Of a stretch of 64,000 nucleotides of DNA, positions 1 to 8,642 are shown piece after piece. Source of the DNA: Kribbella sp. NBC_01245. Its GTDB lineage: Bacteria > Actinomycetota > Actinomycetes > Propionibacteriales > Kribbellaceae. How positions within the stretch are numbered: position 1 is the first letter of the stretch; each line of letters begins with the position of its first letter. The stretch lies in contig NZ_CP108487.1 of the NCBI RefSeq assembly GCF_036226525.1, positions 6,262,001 to 6,326,000 on the forward strand. The letters are read 5' to 3'. Position numbers and translations under genes: made by a program. The notes below the pieces were generated by a model, which saw only the letters and a list, made by a program, of their open reading frames with translations, did no database searches and was not told where the DNA came from.

Positions 1-429
1 TGGGCGGATCGGCTGGGACGGCCCGCGCCTTGGCCGGACACGTTGGCCGAGTGGCTCGACGACTGCCATCGCGCCGGCCAGACCCGGCCGACGCCGATCC
101 TGCTCAAGTACCAGGCGGGTGACTGGAACGCGCTTCATCGCGATCTGTACGGCGATCTGGTGTTTCCGCTGCAGGTGGTGATCGGTCTGGACCGGCCCGG
201 TGTGGACCATGCCGGCGGCGAGTTCCTGCTGGTGGAGCAGCGGCCGCGGGCACAGTCTCGCGGCACGGTGACGCTGCTGCCACAGGGTCAGGGGCTGATC
301 TTCACGACGCGAGACCGCCCGGTGGAGTCCGCGCGAGGCTGGTCGGCGGCACCGGTACGCCACGGTGTCAGCACGGTTCGCGCCGGCCTTCGTCACACGC
401 TTGGCCTGGTATTCCACGACGCCGCCTGA
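1..429 (+). CDS. 2OG-Fe(II) oxygenase, 3' part (5' end outside window)
   Basis: The reading frame is open from base 1 to the stop at 429, giving the last 142 residues; the start lies upstream of the window. A candidate iron-binding pair HRDLYG is followed by a strand-rich segment (PLQVVIGLDRP, then GGEFLLVEQRPRAQS). A C-terminal VRHGVSTVRAG would supply the distal His and the 2-oxoglutarate-binding Arg. This order matches the prokaryotic 2OG-Fe(II) oxygenase family (COG3826/PF09859 type), suggested to be AlkB-like and to act on nucleic acid damage; the substrate is not proven. The family is recognised from motif spacing only. Confidence 0.7.
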   Translation, partial: WADRLGRPAPWPDTLAEWLDDCHRAGQTRPTPILLKYQAGDWNALHRDLYGDLVFPLQVVIGLDRPGVDHAGGEFLLVEQRPRAQSRGTVTLLPQGQGLIFTTRDRPVESARGWSAAPVRHGVSTVRAGLRHTLGLVFHDAA

Positions 430-450
430 TCGCTGACGCACACTGGGGGT

Positions 451-639
451 ATGGCCCGAAGGACACCGCGGCAGCGTCGCATCGGCTACGTCATCCTCAT
501 GGGCACGTGCTTCATCCTGATCGCGACGGCCTGGCTCCTAGTCCGCCACTTCTCCGTAACCGCCGCCATCGCCATGAGCGCCGTCGCCGCCTTCCTCCCA
601 CCCATAGCCGCCATGTACGGCAACGACCCGCGCGAGTAA
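451..639 (+). CDS. DUF3099 family small membrane protein
   Basis: A 62-residue protein starting at ATG 451, 21 bases after the upstream oxygenase stop. A basic N-terminus (RRTPRQRR) precedes two hydrophobic helices, about residues 12-31 and 34-54, separated by a short RHFSV turn. This two-helix layout with a central R-x-x-S-V turn and a PPIAAMYGN end is typical of the actinobacterial DUF3099 family, whose function is unknown. It probably shares a transcript with the oxygenase. Confidence 0.75.
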   Translation: MARRTPRQRRIGYVILMGTCFILIATAWLLVRHFSVTAAIAMSAVAAFLPPIAAMYGNDPRE

Positions 640-751
640 CCCCGTTTGCGAATCGTCTGGGAGGTCGTATACTGAGTGTGTCCGGGGCAGTAGCCCCAGG
701 GAAGTGGACCCGGCAGTCATCCGGACGGTTGGCGAGCCGGGTTTCGCGCGT

Positions 752-1267
752 CTAGACCTCTTTTAGGCAGCAGTACGTCGCCACGGAGTGGCGCCAGTCG
801 CCCCCCTTGGCCCACGCCCACGCAATTGCGTCCGGGATCCAGAGCATTGGGTCCAACCGCGGTGCCAGCAGTTCGTATTGCAGTGTGTCCGTGCATCCGT
901 GCTTGCGCGCCGCTGCGAAGAGGGTCTGGCGATCGAAGTCGACAGTGCTCTCGTCACGCTCGACTACCAACCGCTCTGCGGTATTCGCGATATCAGCAAC
1001 GACCGCTTCGAGGCACGCACGTCGTCCAACTGCGTTGTCGCGGTCTGCTCTGTAGAGCCTTACTGTCAGGTCGAATTCCGCCAGGACATCGAGGATCTTA
1101 CGCTGTCGGGGTGTTGATTCCTTCGTGAAGTGGATACGGCGCTGCCGCGGTAGTAGCAGCTGAGCCATTGCTCGGCGGTAGGTGTTGACGGAGGTGGCCT
1201 CACATTCGGCCGCTGCGACCAATAGGCCTCGAGTCTTGCTCTCGTCGACGAAAACATGGGCAGGCAT
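752..1267 (-). CDS. DUF3800-like protein
   Basis: A 171-residue protein beginning MPAHVFVDESKTRG. The early strand with DES, a mid-protein segment (IHFTKES, LTVRLYRADRDN), and a late acidic IPDAIAWAWAKGGDW fit the RNase H-like DUF3800 superfamily, in which conserved acidic residues would bind metal. Members are often found near mobile or defence genes, but their role is unknown. The ATG at 1267 is the natural start. It is convergent with the 451 gene. The 110 bases between them (640-751) contain no convincing gene, only a GGGGC/GCCCC mini-hairpin. Confidence 0.6.
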   Translation of the reverse strand: MPAHVFVDESKTRGLLVAAAECEATSVNTYRRAMAQLLLPRQRRIHFTKESTPRQRKILDVLAEFDLTVRLYRADRDNAVGRRACLEAVVADIANTAERLVVERDESTVDFDRQTLFAAARKHGCTDTLQYELLAPRLDPMLWIPDAIAWAWAKGGDWRHSVATYCCLKEV

Positions 1268-1334
1268 AATTGCGACAAGCGTAGATCGTCGGAACCGCTG
1301 AAACTCCTTTATCCACAGGGCAAATCGGGGCAGG

Positions 1335-1979
1335 CTAGGGATTCTTCGGGCGGTTCAACTGGGCGACGGTGAGGCCGGCTAGGAGGGCGCCTAGGGTGCC
1401 GAAGGCCAGGTCGCCGAGGGTGTCGGTGTAGGCGGTTTGGAGTTCGGGGGAGTGGCGAACGAAGGCGACGAATTCGCCGAGTTCCCAGACGAGGGCGGCG
1501 GTGGTGCCGAAGCCGAGGGCGACCATGGTGGTCAGACCGCGGGAGGCGTTGCGGAGCGGGAAGGCGACCAGTACGCCGGCGGTGAGGAAACCCCAGAGGA
1601 CGAAGTGCATCGCGTCGTCCCACCAGCCGACGGTGTCGAAGAGGTCGAGGCGGTTACCGGCCAGGTCGACCAACCACGGCAGGGTGAGCAGCAGATCCGC
1701 GACCCACGGGAAGGCCCGCGCCCCGAGGCCGTCGTACGACGCATTGCGGGCGGTGTGCGAGCGGAGGCGGCGGACGGCGTACCAGATGATGGGGAGGGCC
1801 ATCGCGCCCAGCGGGTAGACGATCAGGCGGGCGGTGGAGGCTTTGCCTTTGATGCCGCTCAGGTCTGGCCAGATGAGGGCTGAGAGCAACAATCCGGCCA
1901 GCAGCAGCTTCGCGGTGATCGAGGCGATCATCGCCCAGCGGGGCCTGGCATCCGTCAACGGCAGCGTCATCGTCGTCAT
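1335..1979 (-). CDS. YjdF/DUF2238-like integral membrane protein
   Basis: A 214-residue protein with about six hydrophobic segments. The signature region reads WWDDAMHFVLWGF followed later by WELGEFV and TYTDTLGDLAFG; these acidic and His residues within membrane helices are characteristic of the YjdF (COG3647, DUF2238) family. The biochemical role is unknown. It is transcribed away from the FKBP gene, with which it shares no operon. Two in-frame ATGs (1979 and 1970) are both possible starts; the first is used. Confidence 0.65.
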   Translation of the reverse strand: MTTMTLPLTDARPRWAMIASITAKLLLAGLLLSALIWPDLSGIKGKASTARLIVYPLGAMALPIIWYAVRRLRSHTARNASYDGLGARAFPWVADLLLTLPWLVDLAGNRLDLFDTVGWWDDAMHFVLWGFLTAGVLVAFPLRNASRGLTTMVALGFGTTAALVWELGEFVAFVRHSPELQTAYTDTLGDLAFGTLGALLAGLTVAQLNRPKNP

Positions 1980-2078
1980 GCGTCCATTCAGCCGGATTCG
2001 CCGGGCGGAGGCATGAGTAGTGCTACTCGATCGGCCGCACCACTAAGAGGCGCGGCCGATCGAGAAGGAGGAACGAGG

Positions 2079-2450
2079 TCAGGCCACCGAGACCAGGTCG
2101 ACGACGAAGATCAGCGTCTCGCCGGGCTTGATCGCGCCACCCGCGCCACGGTCGCCGTACGCCAGGTGCGGCGGGATGACCAGCTTGCGCCGGCCGCCGA
2201 CCCGCATGCCCTGGATACCGGTGTCCCAGCCCTGGATGACCTGGCCGACGCCGAGCTGGAAGGCCAGCGGCGCGCCCCGGTTGTACGAGGCGTCGAACTC
2301 CTCGCCGGTGGAGTGGGCCACGCCCACGTAGTGTGCGTTGATCCGCGACCCGGCGGTCGCCTCGGCGCCGTCGCCCACGGTGATGTCGGTGATCTCCAGT
2401 TCGGTCGGCGGCTCGCCTTCCGGGAAGTCGATCTCAGGCTTTTCAGTCAT
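2079..2450 (-). CDS. FKBP-type peptidyl-prolyl cis-trans isomerase
   Basis: A 123-residue single-domain FKBP. It carries the family landmarks AHYVGV, the FDASY region with a basic residue after it, FQLGVGQVIQGWDTG, GGRRKLVIPPHLAYGDRG, IKPGETLIFVVDLV. Hydrophobic active-site positions, including the Trp of GWD and the Tyr of LAYG, are present, so catalysis of prolyl isomerisation is likely. No signal peptide is visible, so it should be cytoplasmic. The start at 2450 (MTEKPEI) is preferred over an in-frame upstream ATG because the extra seven residues are not family-like. Confidence 0.9.
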   Translation of the reverse strand: MTEKPEIDFPEGEPPTELEITDITVGDGAEATAGSRINAHYVGVAHSTGEEFDASYNRGAPLAFQLGVGQVIQGWDTGIQGMRVGGRRKLVIPPHLAYGDRGAGGAIKPGETLIFVVDLVSVA

Positions 2451-2480
2451 GCCCCCAGCTAACCAGATCACCCCGGCGGA

Positions 2481-3353
2481 TCACCGGGAGGCCAGCACCT
2501 CACGCAGCGTGGCGGCGAACTCGACCGGTTTGCCGGGCATCCCGTACTCGTCGCCGAGGAATCCGCCGTGGTTGCTCGGGAACGTCACCGGCGTGGTGCC
2601 GAGCCGCTCGGCGACCGCTTCCCCGCCCCGATGGGCGAGCTCGTTCGCGGATTCCTCGCCGACGCCGATGACGATCCGGTCCGAAGCCTTGGCGAGGGCG
2701 TCGAAGTCCGGCTGGTACGACGTACAGCCGCGCAGGTTCTGCCCGAGCAGCGCGTCGTCGCGCGAGCCATCGTCCTCGCTCGGCAGGCCGAACTGCGCGG
2801 GATCCGGCGCGGGCCGCGACGTGTAATCGGCCGGGAACTCGCCCTGGAAACCGACGATCGTGATGAACTTGGCCATCGCCGGGCCCATCCCATCACGCTG
2901 GTACGTCTGGTAGATGTCCTCGCATGCGGCGAGCGCGTTCTCCCGGTCCGGCAGCAGCCCGGCCAGCGGCGGCTCGTGCGCGATCAGGGTCTTGACCAAG
3001 TCGGGCCGCTGAGCCATCAGGGCCAACGCGTTCACCGCGCCGCCACTGCTCGCGAAGAGGTCGACCGGCCCGGCGTCGAGCGCCTCGATCAGGGCCACCA
3101 GGTCGGCGGCGTGGTCGTCCGGCGACAACTCGCCGGCGCCGTCCGAGCGCACGCTGCGTTCCACCCCGCGCGGGTCGTACGTCACCACCGTCCGGTCGGT
3201 AAAAGCAGACGCCAGCGTCGGGAAACCGCTCGCGCCCATCGGCGAACCGATCAGCAGCAACACCGGCTGCTCGCGATCGGCGAGATCGCCGCGGACGTCG
3301 TACGTCAAAGTGGCACCCGGCACGCCGAGCGTACGAGTAGTGAGGTCCGGCAT
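2481..3353 (-). CDS. alpha/beta hydrolase
   Basis: A 290-residue alpha/beta-hydrolase-fold protein. VLLLIGSPMGASG provides the oxyanion region, VVTYDPRGVERS the following strand and turn, DLFASSGGAVNAL the nucleophile elbow with Ser, and SNHGGFLGDEY the catalytic His near the C-terminus. The substrate cannot be inferred. It lies 30 bases upstream of the FKBP gene on the same strand, so the two may be cotranscribed. ATG 3353 is preceded by a purine-rich stretch. Confidence 0.85.
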   Translation of the reverse strand: MPDLTTRTLGVPGATLTYDVRGDLADREQPVLLLIGSPMGASGFPTLASAFTDRTVVTYDPRGVERSVRSDGAGELSPDDHAADLVALIEALDAGPVDLFASSGGAVNALALMAQRPDLVKTLIAHEPPLAGLLPDRENALAACEDIYQTYQRDGMGPAMAKFITIVGFQGEFPADYTSRPAPDPAQFGLPSEDDGSRDDALLGQNLRGCTSYQPDFDALAKASDRIVIGVGEESANELAHRGGEAVAERLGTTPVTFPSNHGGFLGDEYGMPGKPVEFAATLREVLASR

Positions 3354-3417
3354 GGCAACTCCTCAGGGGATCGACGTGCTTTCCCGGGAGCTTAAACGCC
3401 GCCGGGGACAGTTTTCG

Positions 3418-5721
3418 TCAGTACGGCGGGACGCTGGCCAGGAAGTTGTCGAGAGAGGCGAGGAAGTCCTCCGGCGATTGGCCCAGGTCGCGGACCCGGG
3501 CCGCGAGGTACTCGGGGGAGCGGAGGATCGGCATCGCGTCGCGGATCACCTTGGCGGCTTCCACGCGCCGGTTCACCGTGAGGTAGGCCTGGACGAGTTC
3601 GGTGGCGGCTTTCGCTTGTTCCAGGAAGGTGCCGACGTCCGTACGATCACCGGTCAGCGCGACGAGGAGGCGATAGATGGCCGCCGCGTCGTCGACCTGG
3701 CCGGCATCGACCACCCGGCACAGAGCGTCGTACCCGAGTTGTGCGCACGAATGGACCACGTCTCGGGACAACCCAGGCCGGGTCATGGCCTGACCGAGAG
3801 CTCGCAGGGCGGCATCTCGGCCATTCGCGTCGCCTTGGATGATCCGGTCGATCGCGACGGATAAGCCCAGCCGGGGCAGGTTTCGTTCGATGTCGGCACC
3901 TTGTGTCGGCACGGGTGCCGCGGCCAGGACCGCGATCACCAGGTCGCCTCTACGACGTACGACGTTGGCGGGGCCGACCGTGTTGACGAGGACGATCAGG
4001 GACGCCGCGAGTTGCCAGGACTTGACGTCTGACCCGACCCGGCTCGCGACCGCCGGTCCCAAGGCGTCCAGGCCTGCCTCGGCCACCTCCAGCGCCTCGG
4101 CGGTGCGGCCCAGACTGCGGTACCGCCAGCCGAGGTTGTTGCAGATCGCGCCGGCCATGACGAAGCGCTGCTCCTCGTCGGTCAGGTGCGGCAAGTGGAT
4201 CCGGGCCTCGGCTAAGCACGCCACGGACTCCTCGGTATGCCCGGCCCGTTCCTCGAGACGGGCTCGCGTGAGCAGCGCCTCGAGCAGGGTGAAGCAGGCC
4301 GTCGGGTCGAGCGTGTGCAAGAGCCGGCCGGCCTCGACGACATCCTTCGCGAGCCGGGCGGCCTCCACGCCGTCCTGCGCCTGCTCAGTGAATCGCGCCC
4401 ACTCGAGCAGGTTCTGCGTCACGGCGGTCAACAGGGGTGAGCCGGCGAGCTGCGTCTCGGGAACGCGCGCGGTTCGGTAGAGGTCGACGATCTCTCGCAG
4501 CGAATCGAGGAGTTCGCGGATGGGGACGTTGCCGACCTCCACGGCGGCCGCCCGGATCAGTAGGGCTGCGGCCTTCTCCGTGACGAACGCGCCGCCGGAC
4601 ATGGACGACAACGAGCCCATGGTGTCGGCAGCCGATCGAGCTCGTTGCAGGAACTGCTCTCCCGACTCGAAGTGTCGTGAACGCCTGGCCAGTCTGTTGA
4701 GCACGGCAGAGTGCAACTGGAGAAAGCGGTCCGGGTCGGTGTCGACGAGCTCCTGGCTGAGTTCGGCCAACTCGGTGAGCTCGGTGATGGCGAGGCCGTC
4801 GTCTTCGAGGAGGTCGGCCAGGTACATCCGGGTGGTCAGCAGCGGCAGGCGGAGGCTGTCCGGATCGAGTGCGGGGTTGGCATAACCGACGGGTTCATCC
4901 GGCTGGGCTCCGAGTTCTGTGAGGCGGCCGGCCGCCGCGTAGGTCGCCACCAGGAGCGCGTCCTCGGTGGATAGCGCTATACGCATGCCGGTGTCTCGCA
5001 CGTACCAAAGTGGGTCTTCGCGCAGAGCCTCGAACTGCTCGCGCGCTACCTCGAACTCGGCTCGGGCCTCCGTCGATCTGCCCGCCCGCGCAAGGCGTTC
5101 GCCCAGCACCACGTGCGCTCTCGCGACTTGTACGCAAGGCGTTTGGAGGTGGGTGAAGAGCTCGGCATGGAGGAGGTCGCGGGCGGTGGCGACGGCTGCG
5201 TCGTGGTCGCCGTTCTGGGCCTGGCAACGCGACAGCACTCGCAAGGCCTCGGGCACACGCTGGGCGACCTCGTGCGTAAGAGTCGGGTCTTCCAGGGCAA
5301 GGGCGACGGCCTCTTGTGCGATCGGGAGCGCTTGTTGCGGAGCGCCGACCTCCAGCAGAGCCTCGGCCCGCTTGGTCAGCAGGCCGACGTTGGCGGCGGC
5401 GTCTTCAGTCTCGAGCGTTGGAGCCACGCCGACGAGCCGCTCGAAGAGCGCGTCGGCGAAGAACCGAAGTGCGACGCTGTCGGGCGGCAGCAACGCCTGC
5501 GCGATCCGGAGCCCATCCACGTCGAGGCCGGGAACCAGCTCCGCCAGTACGTCGGCCATCGGCTGCCCGGTTTCCACGGCCGCCCGGATCGCGGGTTGCA
5601 GGGACGCAGGCAGACCACGTCGTACGGCCTCCGCAACTGCGGGCTTGTGGGTGGGGTCCCGTTGGGCGAGTCGCGTCAGCACGGTCAGCGCGTGACTCGT
5701 CTGTTCCTTAGTGAACTGCAT
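3418..5721 (-). CDS. TPR-type helical repeat protein, partner of the STAND NTPase
   Basis: A 767-residue all-helical protein with many degenerate tetratricopeptide units (for example around residues 125-300 and 480-570, with AxxLxEAR and LGWRYRSLGRTAEALEVAE patterns). No enzymatic motif was seen. The start at 5721 (MQFTKEQ) lies 14 bases inside the end of the upstream NTPase gene, so translation is probably coupled. In many actinobacterial STAND proteins the TPR array is fused C-terminally to the NTPase, and HALTVLTRLAQ near the start resembles the sequence following the NTPase module in such fusions. It may act as the sensor or scaffold half. A split gene or a frameshift are both possible. 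Confidence 0.75.
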   Translation of the reverse strand: MQFTKEQTSHALTVLTRLAQRDPTHKPAVAEAVRRGLPASLQPAIRAAVETGQPMADVLAELVPGLDVDGLRIAQALLPPDSVALRFFADALFERLVGVAPTLETEDAAANVGLLTKRAEALLEVGAPQQALPIAQEAVALALEDPTLTHEVAQRVPEALRVLSRCQAQNGDHDAAVATARDLLHAELFTHLQTPCVQVARAHVVLGERLARAGRSTEARAEFEVAREQFEALREDPLWYVRDTGMRIALSTEDALLVATYAAAGRLTELGAQPDEPVGYANPALDPDSLRLPLLTTRMYLADLLEDDGLAITELTELAELSQELVDTDPDRFLQLHSAVLNRLARRSRHFESGEQFLQRARSAADTMGSLSSMSGGAFVTEKAAALLIRAAAVEVGNVPIRELLDSLREIVDLYRTARVPETQLAGSPLLTAVTQNLLEWARFTEQAQDGVEAARLAKDVVEAGRLLHTLDPTACFTLLEALLTRARLEERAGHTEESVACLAEARIHLPHLTDEEQRFVMAGAICNNLGWRYRSLGRTAEALEVAEAGLDALGPAVASRVGSDVKSWQLAASLIVLVNTVGPANVVRRRGDLVIAVLAAAPVPTQGADIERNLPRLGLSVAIDRIIQGDANGRDAALRALGQAMTRPGLSRDVVHSCAQLGYDALCRVVDAGQVDDAAAIYRLLVALTGDRTDVGTFLEQAKAATELVQAYLTVNRRVEAAKVIRDAMPILRSPEYLAARVRDLGQSPEDFLASLDNFLASVPPY

Positions 5722-7294
5722 CGAAGATGGCCAGTAGTCCGGGATCGTCGGCCAGCGCCTGGGCGACGAGATGTTCACCGACGAGATCGGGCTGGACCCC
5801 TTCGAGCCAATTCGGACCCGGGTATAGCCGGTGGAAGAGCTCTGCGACATCGTCCAGTACGGCGTTGGGCTGATCGGCCAGCAATGGGCAATTCCGCAGC
5901 AGCTCGACTGCTTGCGTTGACGTCGACACCTGCCCCGCGAGCGTCACTAGCGCGGCGGCTTGGCGCAGCGGACGGCCGATGAGCCAGGGCACGCTGATGG
6001 CCCGGGCGCCGTCGTCCCACAACGCCTGCTCGCGCCGAAGCGCGGCGTCGAGCAGGCCCTGAGCCGACTCGTCGCCGCCGCCCATCGCGGCCTGCAACGC
6101 CGCCAGGTGAAGGAAGAGCACTCGCTCGAAATCAGCGGCCGCGAATGACTGGTCCGTTGGCGTCGGCTCGGTCCCGACCAGTTCCGCGAAGCGTTGTGCG
6201 GCCGCTGCCACGACTTCCGGCCGATCGGCCGGCTGCGGCACCAACGGGCCGAGTCGGTTGACGGTGGTGGCTGGGCCGGTGAGCAGGTCTCCGACCGTGC
6301 CGTGCGTACGGCAGATCTCGTCCCACCACTCGCCGCGAGCGCGGGCGAGTAGCACCAACCGGACACGGCCTTGCCGCCCTTTCACCGCTTCGGCGAGCAG
6401 GTCGACCACGTCCTGGCGGCGGGTCTCGGCATAGTCGATGACGACGAGCAGATCACCCTGCCGTCGAGCGAGATCGATAGGCCAGCTCTCGGGTCGCCCG
6501 TTCGGCGCGACCAGGAAACCGGCGTACCAGCTCTCCAACCGGGCTTGAAGTGACGCCTCGATGAGTAGCCGCGTCTTGCCCATCCCACCCGGTCCCGTGA
6601 CCAGCCGGACCTGCAGCGGTTCATCGGAACGGCGCCAGCGGTTGAGCTCGTCTAGCTCGGACTCGCGTCCGTGGAAGGGCACAACCCGGTACGCCGCCCG
6701 CAACAGGGCACTAGGCGGATGTAGCACCGGGGTCCACGTTGGCGTTTGAAGGGTCAGCAGTTGTACGACGGGCGTGGTGTCGCCCTCGCCAGCAGGGTCG
6801 CCGTCTAGCCGTGCCAACACCTCTTGCCGGAATGCGACGTCTAGACCGGGTAGAAGTGCCTGGTCCGCGACTAGCAAGCGGTAGACCCGTATGACGGCTT
6901 GTCGGCAGACCTGTTCCTCGGCCTCGCTCAACGTGTTCAAGCTCGCGCTCTTCAGTACGACCGCCGCGGCCCGATCGCCGTCCATGTCCTCGCGCACGAT
7001 GCCGCGAATGCTCAGCCCATAGGTGGCAAGCGCGTCGGCAGCCGCGATCAGCCCGACCCGCAGGTCCTCCGCCGGGATCCGCTCGCCGAGCGCCCATGCC
7101 TCGAGCGAGGCGCTTACCTGGGACACGGCGCGTTCGTACGGCGAAACCGCCCGCTTCGGAAAGCGCGCCGCCACCGTCTCGATCGCCGTACTCGCCGCAA
7201 CACCCACACCCCCGACAGGCCCGGTGAGCACAGTCGTCACGGCCGTCTTCGCGAGGGCGGCAACAAGATCGCGAACGTTCTTGACCTCCGCCAT
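5708..7294 (-). CDS. STAND-like P-loop NTPase
   Basis: A 528-residue protein. Residues 1-165 are helical and resemble the variable N-terminal helical domains of bacterial NACHT/STAND proteins. Walker A is GPGGMGKT (about 234-241) and Walker B is LLVVIDYAE (about 282-290). An LVLLARARGEWW sensor-like strand follows, then a helical region ending in VQPDLVGEHLVAQAL. The start at 7294 is chosen because GGGGGAGG lies at ideal spacing before the ATG; longer in-frame versions run into the deaminase gene. No effector domain such as nuclease, TIR or protease is recognised. Together with the TPR gene it looks like a two-piece signal-transducing ATPase, possibly a conflict or stress sensor (inference). 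Confidence 0.8.
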   Translation of the reverse strand: MAEVKNVRDLVAALAKTAVTTVLTGPVGGVGVAASTAIETVAARFPKRAVSPYERAVSQVSASLEAWALGERIPAEDLRVGLIAAADALATYGLSIRGIVREDMDGDRAAAVVLKSASLNTLSEAEEQVCRQAVIRVYRLLVADQALLPGLDVAFRQEVLARLDGDPAGEGDTTPVVQLLTLQTPTWTPVLHPPSALLRAAYRVVPFHGRESELDELNRWRRSDEPLQVRLVTGPGGMGKTRLLIEASLQARLESWYAGFLVAPNGRPESWPIDLARRQGDLLVVIDYAETRRQDVVDLLAEAVKGRQGRVRLVLLARARGEWWDEICRTHGTVGDLLTGPATTVNRLGPLVPQPADRPEVVAAAAQRFAELVGTEPTPTDQSFAAADFERVLFLHLAALQAAMGGGDESAQGLLDAALRREQALWDDGARAISVPWLIGRPLRQAAALVTLAGQVSTSTQAVELLRNCPLLADQPNAVLDDVAELFHRLYPGPNWLEGVQPDLVGEHLVAQALADDPGLLAIFDAVH

Positions 7295-7347
7295 ACGGTC
7301 CTCCCCCAAGAGTCGTCCAACGAGCATCGTTTCCCCCACCCCCACCG

Positions 7348-7437
7348 TCAACACCAACGGTGCGTCGTGGACGAAGGCTCGTCTCCGCGGCCCGCTACGA
7401 GTCGTCCGGTGCGTCCAGCATCCGCCTGCTGTTCCAT
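7348..7437 (-). CDS. candidate 29-codon small ORF between deaminase and NTPase
   Basis: A 29-residue ORF (MEQQADAGRTG... ending HRWC) with a good ribosome binding site, GGGAGG, seven bases before its ATG at 7437. It begins 36 bases after the deaminase stop and ends 53 bases before the NTPase start. It could be a leader peptide or a small component, or a chance ORF. No homology is recognised. Confidence 0.3.
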   Translation of the reverse strand: MEQQADAGRTGRLVAGRGDEPSSTTHRWC

Positions 7438-7472
7438 GGAGCGACCTCCCGGTAGCGGCGATGCTCGATAGC

Positions 7473-7928
7473 TCAGGAGTTCTTGAGCAGTGGGGCGTTG
7501 ACTTCCTTGACCTCGTCGGCGAGTTCAGGGAGCTCGACGACCTCGAGGCCGGCGGCTTGCAGTAGTTCCACACCCTCGCAGTCGACGAAGATCGCGGGTT
7601 CGCGCCAGGCGAGGACGACGCGACCGATCCCCGCCGAGATGATCAGCTCGGTGCACGTGCGGGGTCTTGACGCTCTCTTGCTGCAAGGTTCGAGGGTGCT
7701 GTAGATCGTCGCGGCGCCGAGACGGGGATCGTCGGCGGGCACCTTGCTGATCGCAATCTCTTCCGCGTGATCGTGCGGATCTCCCTCACGGGAATAGCCG
7801 GTCGATATCACCTCTCCGTTGGCTCCGACGATGATTGCTCCGACGGAGAATGCTGTGGCCGACGGAGGACAGGAGCGCGAGAGCTCGATCGCCTCGCGGA
7901 GCCAATACAGGTCGTCGTGGTCAGTCAT
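7473..7928 (-). CDS. RibD-type cytidine-deaminase-like zinc protein
   Basis: A 151-residue deaminase of the RibD/CDA superfamily. The zinc motif is complete: DHAEEIAI provides His and the catalytic Glu, and LEPCSKRASRPRTCTELI provides the two Cys with RibD-like spacing. The start MTDHDDLYWL at 7928 overlaps the end of the reductase gene by eight bases, so the two halves of a RibD-like enzyme are encoded separately but coupled. A pyrimidine or pterin-like nucleotide is the likely substrate; a role in normal riboflavin synthesis is not supported, as no other rib gene is near. Confidence 0.8.
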   Translation of the reverse strand: MTDHDDLYWLREAIELSRSCPPSATAFSVGAIIVGANGEVISTGYSREGDPHDHAEEIAISKVPADDPRLGAATIYSTLEPCSKRASRPRTCTELIISAGIGRVVLAWREPAIFVDCEGVELLQAAGLEVVELPELADEVKEVNAPLLKNS

Positions 7929-8610
7929 TGGTGGCCGATCTCGGCAGGTATCGGAGGAGAACCACGTCACCGATCTGTTGCACCTCGACCAGCTCCATCC
8001 GGTTTGCGGAGTTCTGAGGAAAGGTGCCTGGGCCGACGAACGCGGGAGCACTTCTGTCACCGACGAAGAATGGTGCGACGACCAGATGGATCTCGTCTAC
8101 CAGGCCAGCGGACAGGAACTGGGTGTGCATTGTTGTACCGCCCTCGACCATGAGCCGACGTACGCCGCGCTTTGCCAGGTCATCCAGCACGAGACCGAGG
8201 TCGAGTGGCTCGCCGGCATCCACGACCGCAGCGACCTCACCGACGGTCTCCGCCGCCTTCTGAAGGGAGGATGTTGGCACGTAGACGACCTTGTCGATAT
8301 CGCCTTCGGTGAAGAACTTCGACGCCGGCTCGAGGTCGCCGCTGGCGCTGATCGTGACCTTGATCGGAGATTCGACGAGGCCGGCCGCAACGCGACGATC
8401 GCGCCGATCCTGTGACCGGACCAGTAGGCGGGGATTGTCTTGGCGGATGGTGTTCGCACCCACGAGGATGGCGTCGACGCTCGCACGAACGTCGTCGACC
8501 CGGTCGAAGTCCTCGTCATTGGACAGCAGCAGTCGCTGATCGGTGGTGTCGTCGATGTATCCGTCGATGGAGGCTGCGACAGAGAGCAGGACGTACGGAC
8601 GGTCAGTCAC
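7921..8610 (-). CDS. RibD C-terminal/dihydrofolate-reductase-like reductase
   Basis: A 229-residue reductase with the RibD_C fold markers VLLSVAASIDGYI at the N-terminus, VDAILVGANTIRQDNPRLLVR, and VRRLMVEGGTTMHTQFL followed by LVDEIHLVVAPFF. These form the NADPH and substrate pockets in the DHFR-like fold. The start is GTG 8610, with only a weak purine stretch upstream. It precedes and overlaps the deaminase, so the pair reproduces RibD activities in reversed order. It lies 32 bases downstream of the XRE regulator gene, which suggests shared transcription. Confidence 0.85.
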   Translation of the reverse strand: MTDRPYVLLSVAASIDGYIDDTTDQRLLLSNDEDFDRVDDVRASVDAILVGANTIRQDNPRLLVRSQDRRDRRVAAGLVESPIKVTISASGDLEPASKFFTEGDIDKVVYVPTSSLQKAAETVGEVAAVVDAGEPLDLGLVLDDLAKRGVRRLMVEGGTTMHTQFLSAGLVDEIHLVVAPFFVGDRSAPAFVGPGTFPQNSANRMELVEVQQIGDVVLLRYLPRSATND

Positions 8611-8642
8611 GCAGGGGCTCTCGATTCTTGTGGTAGGAGAAA

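Noticed and set aside
640..751. Truncated gene or integrase remnant upstream of the DUF3800 gene
   Set aside because: A short frame starting GTG near 680 gives 25 residues only; no family resemblance and no flanking repeats, so not called.
3418..7928. RADAR defence system (ATPase plus adenosine deaminase)
   Set aside because: The deaminase is of the RibD/CDA fold with a zinc HAE/PC motif, not the ADA fold of RADAR, and the NTPase is STAND-like with TPR partner; a different system.
7473..8610. Riboflavin biosynthesis operon
   Set aside because: The deaminase and reductase are RibD-like, but ribA, ribB, ribE, ribH and an FMN riboswitch are all absent.
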